Part shown: positions 1 through 8,269 of the stretch, in pieces | How positions within the stretch are numbered: the first letter of the stretch is position 1 | Layout: each line of letters starts with the position of its first letter | NCBI RefSeq assembly: GCF_026967925.1 | Contig: NZ_JAPVBI010000001.1 | Span: forward strand, 934,426 to 998,425 | Direction of reading: 5' to 3' | Origin: Modestobacter sp. VKM Ac-2985 | Lineage (GTDB): Bacteria; Actinomycetota; Actinomycetes; Mycobacteriales; Geodermatophilaceae | Length of the DNA: 64,000 bases | The notes under the pieces: model-generated | The model's database searches: none | What the model saw: the letters and a program-made list of their open reading frames with translations, nothing else | Told to the model about the DNA's origin: nothing | Made by a program: the position numbers and the translations under genes

Positions 1-612
1 GGGACGCCGTCGAGCAGGACCTGCCAGTGGGTGGTGGTGGCCGGGGCGGTGGGGAAGGTGAGCTTGAGGGCGCCGTCCCGGGACTCCACTGCGGCTGCGG
101 ACGGGGTCGCCGGTGGGGTGGCGGGGGTGGCGGTGCCGGTGGCGGGGAGGGAGAGGTTGGGCTGGCCGTTCCAGTCCCCGGCGGTGGCGCGCAGTGCCCA
201 GGGGGTGCTGGTGGTGAGGTCGGTGAACTCGGCGCTGGTGGTGGTCAGCGGGAGGGTGCGGGTGGTGGTGCCGACGGTGAGGTGCCAGCCGGTGGCGCCG
301 GTGGGTGCGGTGGTGGGCAGTTTGACGGTGAGGGTGCTGCCGGTAACGGTCGTGTAGGGCGTCCAGGGGGTGCCCATCGGCACCGCGGTGCCGGTGGTGG
401 GGGCCGAGGAGAGGGAGTCCGTCGCTGAGGCGTCCACCGCGGCCAGGCCGACGCGGTGGGGTGTGCCGTTGGTGAGTCCGGTGATCCAGTAGGTGGTGCT
501 GCTGACCGGGACCAGGGGCCGGGGGACGCCGTCGAGCAGGACCTGCCAGTGGGTGGTGGTGGCCGAGGCGGTGGGGAAGGTGAGCTTGACGGCGCCGTCC
601 CGGGACTCCACC
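1..612 (-). repeat. 522-bp tandem Fn3-module repeat inside the GH26 gene
   Basis: Bases 1-90 recur at 523-612 with only a few mismatches, an offset of 522 bp or 174 codons. Each copy encodes the same Fn3-like segment (KLTFPTA.ATTTHWQVLLDG). The array continues beyond the window edge. Confidence 0.85.
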
Positions 613-1952
613 GCGGGCGCGGGCGGCGTCACCGGGGTCTGCAGCACGGCAGCGGTCGCGGTCGACCACGCCACGGTCGACCCTGCGGCGTTGGTGCCCG
701 TCTCGGCGAACCGCAGGTGGTGGCCGCGGTCTCCGGGCCCCAGCGGGTAGGTGGTCGCACTCACGGACGTCTCGGCGCACGAGGTGGTCGCGACGGCGTC
801 GCTGCACCGGAACCAGCGGCGGGCGGTGCTCAGTTCCCCGGAGCCGCTCGCCGAACGCCACGTCCCTGCCGTGCCGGTGAGGGTCTGGCCCACCTGTGCC
901 GTGCCGGTGAGGGTGGACGTGGTCAGGACCAGCGGTGGCGCGACCACGGGCGCGTCGAGCTGGCCGGCGCCCCCGAACCAGGGGGAGGCGAGCTCCGCTG
1001 CCAACTGGGCTGCGGCCGGTGGGTCGTTGTCGATGCGGTAGTCGTGCTTGGTGTCGTGGTTGAACCACGTCAGGCCGACCAGTCGGGGGATCGTCAGGAG
1101 CCCGCTGATCAGGTCGTGGATCATCGCCGGCCGGTCGGCACCGGGCAGCACCGAGGTCTCGGCCACGTAGATCGGCTTGTCGGCGGCGAACTGGTCGAGC
1201 TCGCGGATCGTGGAGGGCACCGTCGTGGCGTAGGTCGTCCCGGGAACGCTGTAGTACACGCTCAGACCCACCCAGTCCACGTACTCGTCCCCCGGGTAGA
1301 GGGGAGCCAGGGGCACGTTCGGCCGGGAGGTGACGGTGATGGGCGACCACGTCCAGACCACGTTGGTCGCGCCCGCAGCTGTGACGACGTCGTGCACGCG
1401 CCGGTAGGCGGCGACGTGGTCGGCGGGCTGGTTGCCGTTGACACCCTGACCCCACGGGTACCAGCTGCCGTTCATCTCGTGGGCGAAGCGCACGGCGACG
1501 GGGGACCCCACCGCGGCGAGCGCCCGGCCCTGCGCGGTCAGGTAGGCGTCGAACTCGCCGGCCGCGATCGCCTGCAGCGAGTACGGGTTCGTCGTCGGGC
1601 TCGTGTGGGTCCACGGCTCCCACGTCATCATCGGCAGCCGGTCCTCAGCGGCCAGCCGCTGCAACGCAGCGGTGTCCACCTGACCGCCGAAGTCGAGGAA
1701 GAACATGGCGCTGCTGGGGGACACGCCGGTCGCGTCGGTGAACGCATCGAGGGCCGCGGGGTCACGGGGGACCCCGGGAGCCGACGCGCCGACGTAGATC
1801 CGCTGCGGGCACAGCGTGGGATCGGGTGTGCACGCCGCGTCGGCGGCCGGGGCCAGGAACGCGAAGACGGCGCTGAGCGCCAGCACGGCGGTGACGAGGA
1901 CGCCGGTGCGGTGCCGGAGCCGGTGGTCGGACCAGGTGGCTGTCGTGTCCAT
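1..1952 (-). CDS. Secreted GH26 beta-mannanase with Ig/Fn3 modules (3' end cut by window edge)
   Basis: Extracellular glycoside hydrolase of family GH26, whose members cleave beta-1,4-mannan. The ATG at 1952 follows AGAGGTGACCCC (a good ribosome site) and is followed by a signal-peptide-like hydrophobic stretch at about residues 17-38. The catalytic domain runs from about residue 50 to 315. HEMNGSWYPWG carries the expected acid/base Glu159, and VAETSV carries the likely nucleophile Glu265. An Ig-like module and at least three Fn3-like modules follow, rich in Thr and Ala. The reading frame is open to base 1, so the C-terminus is missing. Family assignment is strong from the two Glu motifs; substrate is inferred from the family. 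It is divergent from glgC. Confidence 0.85.
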   Translation of the reverse strand, partial: MDTTATWSDHRLRHRTGVLVTAVLALSAVFAFLAPAADAACTPDPTLCPQRIYVGASAPGVPRDPAALDAFTDATGVSPSSAMFFLDFGGQVDTAALQRLAAEDRLPMMTWEPWTHTSPTTNPYSLQAIAAGEFDAYLTAQGRALAAVGSPVAVRFAHEMNGSWYPWGQGVNGNQPADHVAAYRRVHDVVTAAGATNVVWTWSPITVTSRPNVPLAPLYPGDEYVDWVGLSVYYSVPGTTYATTVPSTIRELDQFAADKPIYVAETSVLPGADRPAMIHDLISGLLTIPRLVGLTWFNHDTKHDYRIDNDPPAAAQLAAELASPWFGGAGQLDAPVVAPPLVLTTSTLTGTAQVGQTLTGTAGTWRSASGSGELSTARRWFRCSDAVATTSCAETSVSATTYPLGPGDRGHHLRFAETGTNAAGSTVAWSTATAAVLQTPVTPPAPAVESRDGAVKLTFPTASATTTHWQVLLDGVPRPLVPVSSTTYWITGLTNGTPHRVGLAAVDASATDSLSSAPTTGTAVPMGTPWTPYTTVTGSTLTVKLPTTAPTGATGWHLTVGTTTRTLPLTTTSAEFTDLTTSTPWALRATAGDWNGQPNLSLPATGTATPATPPATPSAAAVESRDGALKLTFPTAPATTTHWQVLLDGV

Positions 1953-2279
1953 GGGGTCACCTCTGTGCGAGCTGGCCGCCGCACGCGGCAGGTACCGGGC
2001 GGCGGTGGTGCGTGGACCTCGGCGACCGTTCGAACTGCGGCAGTCGACGTGCGGGGCCCCCGGTCAGTCGGCGTCCTCGGCGCTGATCGGGTCAGGGCAG
2101 ATCCTCCCCCGACGGCCACCACGCTGTCACGCGCCGTCGATCAGTTGTGCACAGAAAGTGATACAGCAGTCGTTCCGAGCGCGTCCGGGCACTTCCCGCA
2201 CCGGGCGGCGACTGCATCGGAGGAGTGAGACGGCGGGCCTGCGGACGCGTAGCCGGCCCTGAGCCGTTACGGTCCGTCC
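1953..2279. other. Intergenic region between divergent GH26 and glgC
   Basis: No convincing gene lies here. The GH26 ribosome site is at the left end and the glgC -10 element at the right end. Around 2140-2165 the sequence is locally AT-richer and contains the palindrome TGTGCACA, which might be regulatory; nothing more can be supported. Confidence 0.4.
2268..2273 (+). promoter_or_regulatory. -10 element of leaderless glgC transcript
   Basis: TACGGT ends 6 nt before the glgC ATG; no ribosome site precedes that ATG. Confidence 0.5.
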
Positions 2280-3500
2280 ATGCGTGGTGGTCCTCGGGTG
2301 CTCGGCATCGTCCTTGCTGGTGGTGAGGGGAAGCGGCTCGCCCCGCTGACCCAGGACCGGGCCAAGCCCGCCGTCCCGTTCGGGGGCAACTACCGGCTCA
2401 TCGACTTCGTGCTCTCCAGCCTGGTCAACGCCGACATCCGGCGGATCGCGGTGCTCACCCAGTACAAGAGCCACTCGCTGGACCGGCACATCACCACGGT
2501 GTGGCGGATGTCGACGCTGCTGGGCAGCTACATCACCCCGGTGCCGGCGCAGCAGCGCCTGGGCCCGCGCTGGTACACCGGCAGCGCCGACGCGATCTAC
2601 CAGAGCCTCAACCTGATCTACGACGACCGGCCCGAGATCGTCGTCGTCTTCGGTGCCGACCACGTGTACCGGATGGACCCGTCGCAGATGATCGACCAGC
2701 ACCTCGCCACCGGCGCCGGTGTGACCGTCGCGGGCCTGCGGGTGCCGCGCCAGGAGGCGACCGCCTTCGGGGTCATCGACGCCGACGAGAACGGCAAGGT
2801 CCGCCAGTTCCTGGAGAAGCCGGCCGACCCGCCGGGGATGCCGGGCAGCCCGGACGAGACCTTCGCCTCGATGGGCAACTACGTCTTCACCACCGACGCG
2901 CTGCTGGAGGCCCTGCGGGTCGACGCCGCCGACGAGAACTCGGTGCACGACATGGGCGGGTCGATCATGCCGATGATGGCCGACGCCGGCGACGCCTACG
3001 TCTACGACTTCAGCAGCAACGCCGTGCCGGGGGAGACCGAGCGCGACCACGGCTACTGGCGCGACGTGGGGACGCTGGACGCCTACTACGACTCGCACAT
3101 GGACCTGGTCTCGGTCAGCCCGATCTTCAACCTCTACAACGACCGCTGGCCGATCTACACGCTGCCGCCGATGCTCCCGCCGGCCAAGTTCGTGCTGGGC
3201 GGCCGGGCCGAGGAGTCGATGGTCAGCGCCGGGGTGATCATCGACGGCGGTTCCGTGCACGGCTCGGTCGTCGCGCCGAACGTCCGGCTGGAACGCGGTT
3301 CGCGGGTCGAGGCCAGCGTGCTGATGGACGGCGTCCACATCGGTGAGGGCGCCGTCGTGCGCCGCGCCATCCTGGACAAGAACGTCGTCGTCCCGCCCGG
3401 TGCGCAGGTCGGTGTCGACCCCGAGCGGGACCGGGAGCGGTACCACGTGACCGCGACCGGCATCACCGTCCTGGGCAAGGGCTCCCGCGCGATCCTGTAG
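2280..3500 (+). CDS. glgC: Glucose-1-phosphate adenylyltransferase
   Basis: Makes ADP-glucose from glucose-1-phosphate and ATP, the committed step of bacterial glycogen and maltose-1-phosphate synthesis; cytoplasmic, normally a tetramer under allosteric control. The 406-residue length is typical. The N-terminus has the nucleotide-binding loop [13 protein letters not shown] (residues 12-24), followed by the KPAVPFGG region, the [10 protein letters not shown] substrate motif, FLEKP, and the [12 protein letters not shown] signature. The C-terminal third is a left-handed beta-helix hexapeptide region. It appears to be transcribed leaderless. glgA is not next to it here, unlike in many actinobacteria. 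Confidence 0.97.
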   Translation: MRGGPRVLGIVLAGGEGKRLAPLTQDRAKPAVPFGGNYRLIDFVLSSLVNADIRRIAVLTQYKSHSLDRHITTVWRMSTLLGSYITPVPAQQRLGPRWYTGSADAIYQSLNLIYDDRPEIVVVFGADHVYRMDPSQMIDQHLATGAGVTVAGLRVPRQEATAFGVIDADENGKVRQFLEKPADPPGMPGSPDETFASMGNYVFTTDALLEALRVDAADENSVHDMGGSIMPMMADAGDAYVYDFSSNAVPGETERDHGYWRDVGTLDAYYDSHMDLVSVSPIFNLYNDRWPIYTLPPMLPPAKFVLGGRAEESMVSAGVIIDGGSVHGSVVAPNVRLERGSRVEASVLMDGVHIGEGAVVRRAILDKNVVVPPGAQVGVDPERDRERYHVTATGITVLGKGSRAIL

Positions 3501-3506
3501 CCGGCC

Positions 3507-4025
3507 GTGTCGGCACCGCTGATCGTGACGCTGCTGCTGGACGACGCTGCGCAGCAGCGGTTCGACCGGCTGCGGGCGGCGCACTTCCCGCCGGAGCGCA
3601 ACCACCTGCAGGCACACGTGACGCTGTTCCACGCGCTGCCCGGCGAGCACCGGGCGGCCGTCGGCCGCGAGCTGGCGGCGAGCGCCGCGCGGCCGCCGTT
3701 CGAGGTCGCGGTGACCGGGGTGCGCTTCCTCGGCCGCGGCGTGGCCCTCGACCTGGCGTCCCCGGAGCTGCTCGCCCTGCGCGCCGACCTGGCCGACGCC
3801 TTCGACCCGTGGCTGACCCGGCAGGACCGCCAGTGGTCCCGCCCGCACGTGACCGTGCAGAACAAGGTCGCCCCGGACACCGCGCGAGCACTGCACACCG
3901 AGCTGGCCGCGGCCTTCGTCCCGGAGACGGTGACCGCCCGCGGCCTGGGGCTGTGGCGGTACCTGGGCGGGCCGTGGGCCGCGGAGGCGGAGGCCCCGTT
4001 CGGCGGGGGTGCTGTTCCGGGCTAG
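3507..4025 (+). CDS. 2'-5' RNA ligase family (2H phosphoesterase)
   Basis: A 172-residue member of the 2H phosphoesterase superfamily, whose proteins act on 2',5' or cyclic phosphodiester bonds in RNA or nucleotides. The two signature HxT motifs are present: AHVTLFHA near residue 37 and PHVTVQNK near residue 115. The GTG start lies 6 bp after the glgC stop, so it is probably co-transcribed with glgC. Its 3' end overlaps the convergent methyltransferase by 4 bp. The physiological substrate cannot be told from sequence. Confidence 0.8.
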   Translation: MSAPLIVTLLLDDAAQQRFDRLRAAHFPPERNHLQAHVTLFHALPGEHRAAVGRELAASAARPPFEVAVTGVRFLGRGVALDLASPELLALRADLADAFDPWLTRQDRQWSRPHVTVQNKVAPDTARALHTELAAAFVPETVTARGLGLWRYLGGPWAAEAEAPFGGGAVPG

Positions 4026-4699
4026 GAGCGCTTGGTGGCGACCAGCAGGCCGGTGCCGATCGGCAGCACCGCGGAGGTCAGCGTCTCGTCCTCGCGCAGG
4101 GTCCGGGCGATCTCGCGCCAGGCGACGGTCTGCGCGTCCCGGGCTGCGGGGTCGGCGATCCTGTCCTCGGCGAGCAGACCGTGGCAGATCAGCGACCCGC
4201 TGTGCCGGATCAGCCCCAGCAGACCGGTCAGGTTGCTGGCGTACTCCAACGGCGGGCCGGCGCAGCTGACCAGGTCGTAGGCCCCGGGGGACAGTCGCGG
4301 CAGCACCTCGCCGGGAGTGCCGAAGATCAGCCGGGTGCGTCCGCTGGGGACGCCGGCCTCGGTGAAGGCCTGCCGGGCCGCGCGGAGCTCGGTCGGGTCG
4401 GCGTCCAGGGCGGTGAGGACGCCGTCGGGGCGCATCCCCTGGAGCAGCCAGAGCCCGGCCACCCCTCCGCCGCTGCCGATGGACACCACCGAGCGGGCGT
4501 CGCAGGCCGCGGCGAGCACGGAGAGCGTCGCGCCCACGGCGGGCTCGACCGGGACTTGGGTCCCGAACGCATCGGCCGAGGTCAGAGCACGCTGGCGGGC
4601 GGCGGCCTGGGCGGTGGTCTCGGCGGCGAAGCCGTCGGCATAGCCCGCCGCGTCGGTCGGGGTACCGCCGGTGGGGGGCGGTCCGGCAACGCTGGTCAC
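4022..4699 (-). CDS. Class I SAM-dependent O-methyltransferase (Rv1220c-like)
   Basis: A 225-residue methyltransferase of the O-methyltransferase type 3 (catechol-OMT-like) group. The SAM-binding glycine motif [12 protein letters not shown] is at about residue 62, followed by the acidic TALDADP strand that binds ribose. I chose the GTG at 4699 because a TACCCT -10 hexamer sits 6 nt before it, and because upstream codons look non-coding. A methyltransferase divergent to sigE is also present in mycobacteria (Rv1220c next to sigE), which supports orthology. The methyl acceptor is unknown. Confidence 0.85.
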   Translation of the reverse strand: MTSVAGPPPTGGTPTDAAGYADGFAAETTAQAAARQRALTSADAFGTQVPVEPAVGATLSVLAAACDARSVVSIGSGGGVAGLWLLQGMRPDGVLTALDADPTELRAARQAFTEAGVPSGRTRLIFGTPGEVLPRLSPGAYDLVSCAGPPLEYASNLTGLLGLIRHSGSLICHGLLAEDRIADPAARDAQTVAWREIARTLREDETLTSAVLPIGTGLLVATKRS

Positions 4700-4705
4700 C
4701 GGGCG

Positions 4706-4711
4706 AGGGTA
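4706..4711 (-). promoter_or_regulatory. -10 element of leaderless methyltransferase transcript
   Basis: TACCCT on the minus strand ends 6 nt before the GTG at 4699. Confidence 0.5.
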
Positions 4712-4801
4712 GTGGCGCGGGCGGGGTGCCCGCCCGGCCGGGTGGGCCGGCCGACGCGGCCGGCCGGCTGCCTGGCAACCGGCTGTGTGTTCGCGCTGCG
4801 C

Positions 4802-4827
4802 GGGAACACCGGGCGCGCCCGGCCGTT
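4802..4827 (+). promoter_or_regulatory. ECF-sigma (SigE/SigH-type) promoter of sigE
   Basis: GGGAAC (4802-4807), a 16-nt spacer, then CGTT (4824-4827). This matches the -35/-10 pattern of actinobacterial SigE/SigH ECF promoters. It sits about 90 nt before the sigE start and would allow autoregulation or activation by a SigH-like factor. Confidence 0.65.
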
Positions 4828-4917
4828 GCACTGGACGTGCGTCTCTCGCGTACCACCAGTCAGCGCCCCACCCCCGCTGGGGAGGTGTCGAGCGCGGCCG
4901 TCTGCGATCCTGAGGCC

Positions 4918-5523
4918 GTGACCGAGCCCTCCGCGACCGGGTCGGCGGCCCCTGCCGACCGCGAGCCCGCGGCTGCCGCCGCCGAGGGCTGGGTGGCCCC
5001 CACCTGGGAGCAGGTCGTCCGTGACCACTCCGCGCGGGTCTACCGGCTGGCCTACCGGCTCTCGGGCAACCAGCAGGACGCCGAGGACCTCACCCAGGAG
5101 ACCTTCGTCCGGGTGTTCCGCTCGCTCGCCGACTTCTCGCCGGGCACCTTCGAGGGCTGGCTGCACCGGATCACGACCAACCTGTTCCTGGACATGGTGC
5201 GTCGCCGGCAGCGCATCCGCTTCGACGCCCTCCCCGAGGACACCGAGCGGCTGCCCGGCTCGGCGCCGTCCCCGGAGCAGGTCTACGCGGACACCCACCT
5301 CGACCCGCAGATCCAGGCCGCACTCGACGCGCTGTCCCCGGAGTTCCGGGTCGCCGTCGTGCTGTGCGACATCGAGGGCCTCACCTACGAGGAGATCTCG
5401 GCGACCCTCGGCATCAAGCTGGGCACCGTCCGCAGCCGCATCCACCGCGGTCGCGTGCAGCTGCGCGAGGCGCTGGCCCACCTCGCCCCGGGTCGGCCCG
5501 TCCCAGCCGTGGAGGTGTCGTGA
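4918..5523 (+). CDS. sigE: ECF RNA polymerase sigma factor SigE
   Basis: Extracytoplasmic-function sigma factor of about 201 residues; it directs RNA polymerase to envelope- and heat-stress promoters. Region 2 is recognisable ([20 protein letters not shown], then [11 protein letters not shown]), as is the region 4 helix-turn-helix ([20 protein letters not shown]). The start is uncertain. GTG 4918 follows CTGAGGCC, while an in-frame GTG at 4885 would add 11 residues. The stop overlaps rseA by 4 bp (GTGA), implying translational coupling with its anti-sigma factor. Order and neighbours (methyltransferase, rseA, htrA, tatB, mrp) match mycobacterial sigE. Confidence 0.93.
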   Translation: MTEPSATGSAAPADREPAAAAAEGWVAPTWEQVVRDHSARVYRLAYRLSGNQQDAEDLTQETFVRVFRSLADFSPGTFEGWLHRITTNLFLDMVRRRQRIRFDALPEDTERLPGSAPSPEQVYADTHLDPQIQAALDALSPEFRVAVVLCDIEGLTYEEISATLGIKLGTVRSRIHRGRVQLREALAHLAPGRPVPAVEVS

Positions 5524-6098
5524 GCATCCCGGAGAGCCACCTCGCCCAGGAGGCGATCGCCGCCCTCGTCGACGGAGAGCTCTCCGGCGGCGCCGCCAAC
5601 CGGGCGGCCCGGCACCTGACCGGGTGCGCGCAGTGCCGGATGGCGGTCGCCGCGCAGCGCGAGGCCAAGGACGCGCTGCAGCACGGCGTCGACGTCGCGG
5701 TCCCCGGTGACCTCCTCTCCCGGCTGCAGGCCATCCCGTTCACGGCCGCCGGCCCCGGCGGCGGGCTGGGCTCGCTGAGCGCCGGCGCGGACGGGCTCAC
5801 CGCCACCGGCGCCGGTGGCTCGTGGGCGATCCCGCTCGCGCCCACCGAGGCGGCACCCCGTTCCGACGGCGGCGCCCGGTGGCTGCGTCGGGGGATGACC
5901 GGGGCGCTGGCCGGGCTCGGCCTGGGCGTCGCGGTGCTCGCCGTCAACCTGCCCACCGCCGATCTCCCGGGCCGCGAGCCCGTGGCCGGCCCCGTCCGGT
6001 ACACGGCACCGACCGAGCGCACCGACATCGTCCCGCCGGTGGTGCGGGCGTTCACCGTCGGCTCCCGCACCGCCGCGGCGGATGGTGGGACGCCCTGA
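5520..6098 (+). CDS. rseA: Anti-sigma factor RseA (zinc-associated type)
   Basis: A 192-residue membrane-spanning anti-sigma factor that would hold SigE inactive until stress. The N-terminus carries the zinc-binding anti-sigma core HLTGCAQCR (H-x3-C-x2-C) near residues 34-41. A single hydrophobic segment at about residues 125-145 ([19 protein letters not shown]) probably anchors the protein. The extracytoplasmic tail is short. The GTG start at 5520 overlaps the sigE stop. In mycobacteria RseA release involves phosphorylation and proteolysis; nothing in this sequence addresses that step. Confidence 0.88.
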   Translation: MSIPESHLAQEAIAALVDGELSGGAANRAARHLTGCAQCRMAVAAQREAKDALQHGVDVAVPGDLLSRLQAIPFTAAGPGGGLGSLSAGADGLTATGAGGSWAIPLAPTEAAPRSDGGARWLRRGMTGALAGLGLGVAVLAVNLPTADLPGREPVAGPVRYTAPTERTDIVPPVVRAFTVGSRTAAADGGTP

Positions 6099-7705
6099 GC
6101 ACGACGCCCGGCACCGAGCCGTCCGACGCCGGCCCACGGCTCCCTGGCGCCGACCACGCCCCCGGCCGGCCCGAGCACGAGTCCGCGGCCTACGCCCGAC
6201 CCGCAGGGACGACCGGCGCCTTCGCGCCGACCGACTCCCGGCTGCAGTCCAGCACCCCGCCCGCCGCGGCTCCTCAGCCCGAGCAGCAGGCCGCGTTCGG
6301 CCGGCCGGCCGCGGTCGAGGGCTCGTTCGGTGCCGACCGCCCGGTGCCTGCACCCCGGCCGTCGGCTCCGCCGCCCCCGGAGGCGGTGCTGCGGGCGTTC
6401 GCGCCGCGGGGCGGCGCCACCGGTCTGGGCGAGCCCCCGGGTGGCCGCCCCGCGCGGCGGCGCACCGCCGCCGCCCCGTTCTGGAAGCCCGACGCCGCGG
6501 CGGACCCGTGGCGGGACCCGCACGCACCCGCTGCGCTCGGTGCGCCGGCGCAGTACCCCGAGGAGCCGCAGCAGTCCGCCCCGGTGGTGCTGGACCCGCA
6601 GGGCCGCCGCAAGGTCCGGGTGCGCGACCTGTCGGTCCGGCTGACCGTGCTGGCGCTGCTGAGCCTGCTGCTGGTCGGCATGGTCGGTGGCACGACCGCC
6701 TGGTACCTGGGCCGGACGGCCGACGAGGCCCCGCTGCTCGCCGAGGGCACCCAGCTCTCCGAGGTGTCCCCGGGCACCAGCCGGGAGCCCGGTTCGATCG
6801 CCGACATCGCCGACCGGATCATGCCCGCCGTGGTCTCCATCGAGGTCCGGCTGGCCAGCGCAGGTGCCACCGGGTCCGGCGTCGTGGTGGACGCCGAGGG
6901 CGGCTACCTCGTCACCAACAACCACGTGATCTCCGGTGCCGCCGACGTCGAGGGCGCGGAGATCCGTGCGGTCTTCAGCGACGGCAGCGGTTCGACCGCC
7001 CGCATCGTCGGCCGCGACCCGGCCAGCGACCTCGCCGTCCTCAAGGTGGACAAGCCCGGTCTGGTCGCGGCGTCCCTCGGCAGCGTCAGCGACCTGGTCG
7101 TCGGCGACCCGGTGGTGGCCATCGGTTCCCCGCTGGGCCTGGCCGGCACGGTCACCAGCGGCATCGTCAGCGCGCTGGACCGCCCGGTGCGGCTGTCCGG
7201 CGAGGGCAGCGACACCAACGCCGTGATCAGCGCGGTGCAGACCGACGCGCCGATCAACCCGGGCAACTCCGGAGGTGCGCTCGTCGACGCCACCGGCGCG
7301 GTCATCGGGATCAACACCGCGATCGCGTCGGTCGGGGGCAACGGCACCACCGGCGGCTCGATCGGCCTCGGCTTCGCCATCCCGATCGACACCGTGCGCG
7401 ACATCTCCGAGGAGCTGATCAGCACCGGGACGGCGGTGCACGCCTCGCTGGGCGTGAACGCCCGCTCGGTGACCGACGGCACCCGCGACGGGGCGCTGGT
7501 GCTCAACGTCGAGCCGGACAGCGGTGCCGCCGAGGCCGGGGTGCAGGAGCAGGACGTGGTGATCGCGGTCGACGGCGAGCCGGTGCGCAGCTCGGAGGAG
7601 CTGGCCGTCGAGGTCGACGCCCACGAGCCGGGCGAGACGGTCACGCTGGAGCTGGTGCGGGGTGGCAGCTCCCGCGAGGTCGACGTCACCCTCGGCGTGG
7701 CCTGA
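6095..7705 (+). CDS. htrA: Membrane-anchored HtrA-family serine protease/chaperone
   Basis: Trypsin-like quality-control protease of the cell envelope, about 536 residues from the proposed start. Order: a cytosolic Pro/Ala-rich region (1-180), one transmembrane helix (about 182-205), the protease domain with His277 (NNHVI), Asp312 (ASDLAVL) and Ser392 (GNSGGAL), then a PDZ domain (about 445-530). No ATG, GTG or TTG lies in frame near the rseA stop. A CTG at 6095 overlaps that stop (CTGA), with GGTGGGA just upstream. The next in-frame GTG (6385) would discard well-coded sequence. The start is therefore unsettled. It is co-operonic with sigE and rseA, as in mycobacteria. Confidence 0.93.
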   Translation: MSTTPGTEPSDAGPRLPGADHAPGRPEHESAAYARPAGTTGAFAPTDSRLQSSTPPAAAPQPEQQAAFGRPAAVEGSFGADRPVPAPRPSAPPPPEAVLRAFAPRGGATGLGEPPGGRPARRRTAAAPFWKPDAAADPWRDPHAPAALGAPAQYPEEPQQSAPVVLDPQGRRKVRVRDLSVRLTVLALLSLLLVGMVGGTTAWYLGRTADEAPLLAEGTQLSEVSPGTSREPGSIADIADRIMPAVVSIEVRLASAGATGSGVVVDAEGGYLVTNNHVISGAADVEGAEIRAVFSDGSGSTARIVGRDPASDLAVLKVDKPGLVAASLGSVSDLVVGDPVVAIGSPLGLAGTVTSGIVSALDRPVRLSGEGSDTNAVISAVQTDAPINPGNSGGALVDATGAVIGINTAIASVGGNGTTGGSIGLGFAIPIDTVRDISEELISTGTAVHASLGVNARSVTDGTRDGALVLNVEPDSGAAEAGVQEQDVVIAVDGEPVRSSEELAVEVDAHEPGETVTLELVRGGSSREVDVTLGVA

Positions 7706-7804
7706 CGCCCCGACACGTGGTGTTGGGCTGCGGGTCTCCTGGCGGCAAGCCGGTCCACCTACGCTGGACACGACCGCGGTGCGCGGTGGGCGCGAGGAGG
7801 AGCG

Positions 7805-8200
7805 GTGTTCGACTCGATCGGCTGGGGCGAGATCGTCGTCCTGGCGCTGGCGGCGCTGTTCATCTTCGGCCCCGACCGGCTCCCCACGCTGGCCAAGGAC
7901 GCGGCCAGCGGGTTGAAGAAGGCGCGTGAGGCGGTCACCGGGGTGCGCGGGCAGCTGCACGAGACCCTGGGCGACGACTTCGACCACCTGCGCGACATCG
8001 ACCTGCGGCAGTACCACCCGAAGACCTTCATCCGGTCCCAGCTGATGGGCGACGACGACGCCCCGGCCCGCACCGGGAGCACCGCTGCCGGGGCGACGGC
8101 CGCCGGGGCGACCGCCGCGGGGGCCCGTGCCACGGCAGGGCAGATGACCGGCAGCCGGGACGCGAGCACCCCGCCGCCGTTCGACGTGGACGCCACCTGA
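7805..8200 (+). CDS. tatB: Sec-independent protein translocase subunit TatB
   Basis: Component of the twin-arginine translocase that, with TatC, binds signal peptides of folded precursors. It is 131 residues long. A very short N-terminus leads into the membrane helix (WGEIVVLALAALFIFGPDRL), with the conserved FGPDRLP hinge and an amphipathic helix after it. The region FDHLRDIDLRQYHP is typical of actinobacterial TatB. The tail has tandem TAAGA repeats and is low-complexity. The GTG start follows GAGGAGGAGC. Its position after htrA and before convergent mrp is conserved in actinobacteria. Confidence 0.93.
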   Translation: MFDSIGWGEIVVLALAALFIFGPDRLPTLAKDAASGLKKAREAVTGVRGQLHETLGDDFDHLRDIDLRQYHPKTFIRSQLMGDDDAPARTGSTAAGATAAGATAAGARATAGQMTGSRDASTPPPFDVDAT

Positions 8201-8214
8201 GCACGATCCCCGAG

Positions 8215-8259
8215 ACGACAGAGGCCGGTCACCCCCGCGGGGTGACCGGCCTCTGTCGT
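8215..8259. terminator. Bidirectional hairpin terminator between tatB and mrp
   Basis: A 21-bp perfectly paired stem (8215-8235 with 8239-8259) and a 3-nt loop, between convergent genes. It has no T-run, as is common in high-GC actinobacteria. Confidence 0.85.
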
Positions 8260-8269
8260 GCCGAGGTGA

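Noticed and set aside
456-2228. 590-codon open frame on the plus strand
   Set aside because: Antisense to the GH26 gene, whose frame carries both catalytic Glu motifs.
2280-3500. Glycogen operon around glgC
   Set aside because: No glgA, glgB or glgE lies next to it in this window.
2127-4856. 909-codon open frame on the minus strand
   Set aside because: It lies opposite glgC and its neighbours; composition (Arg/Gly/Ala-rich, no motifs) is what antisense of GC-rich genes gives.
5414-8017. 867-codon open frame on the minus strand
   Set aside because: Antisense to rseA, htrA and tatB; no recognisable domain.
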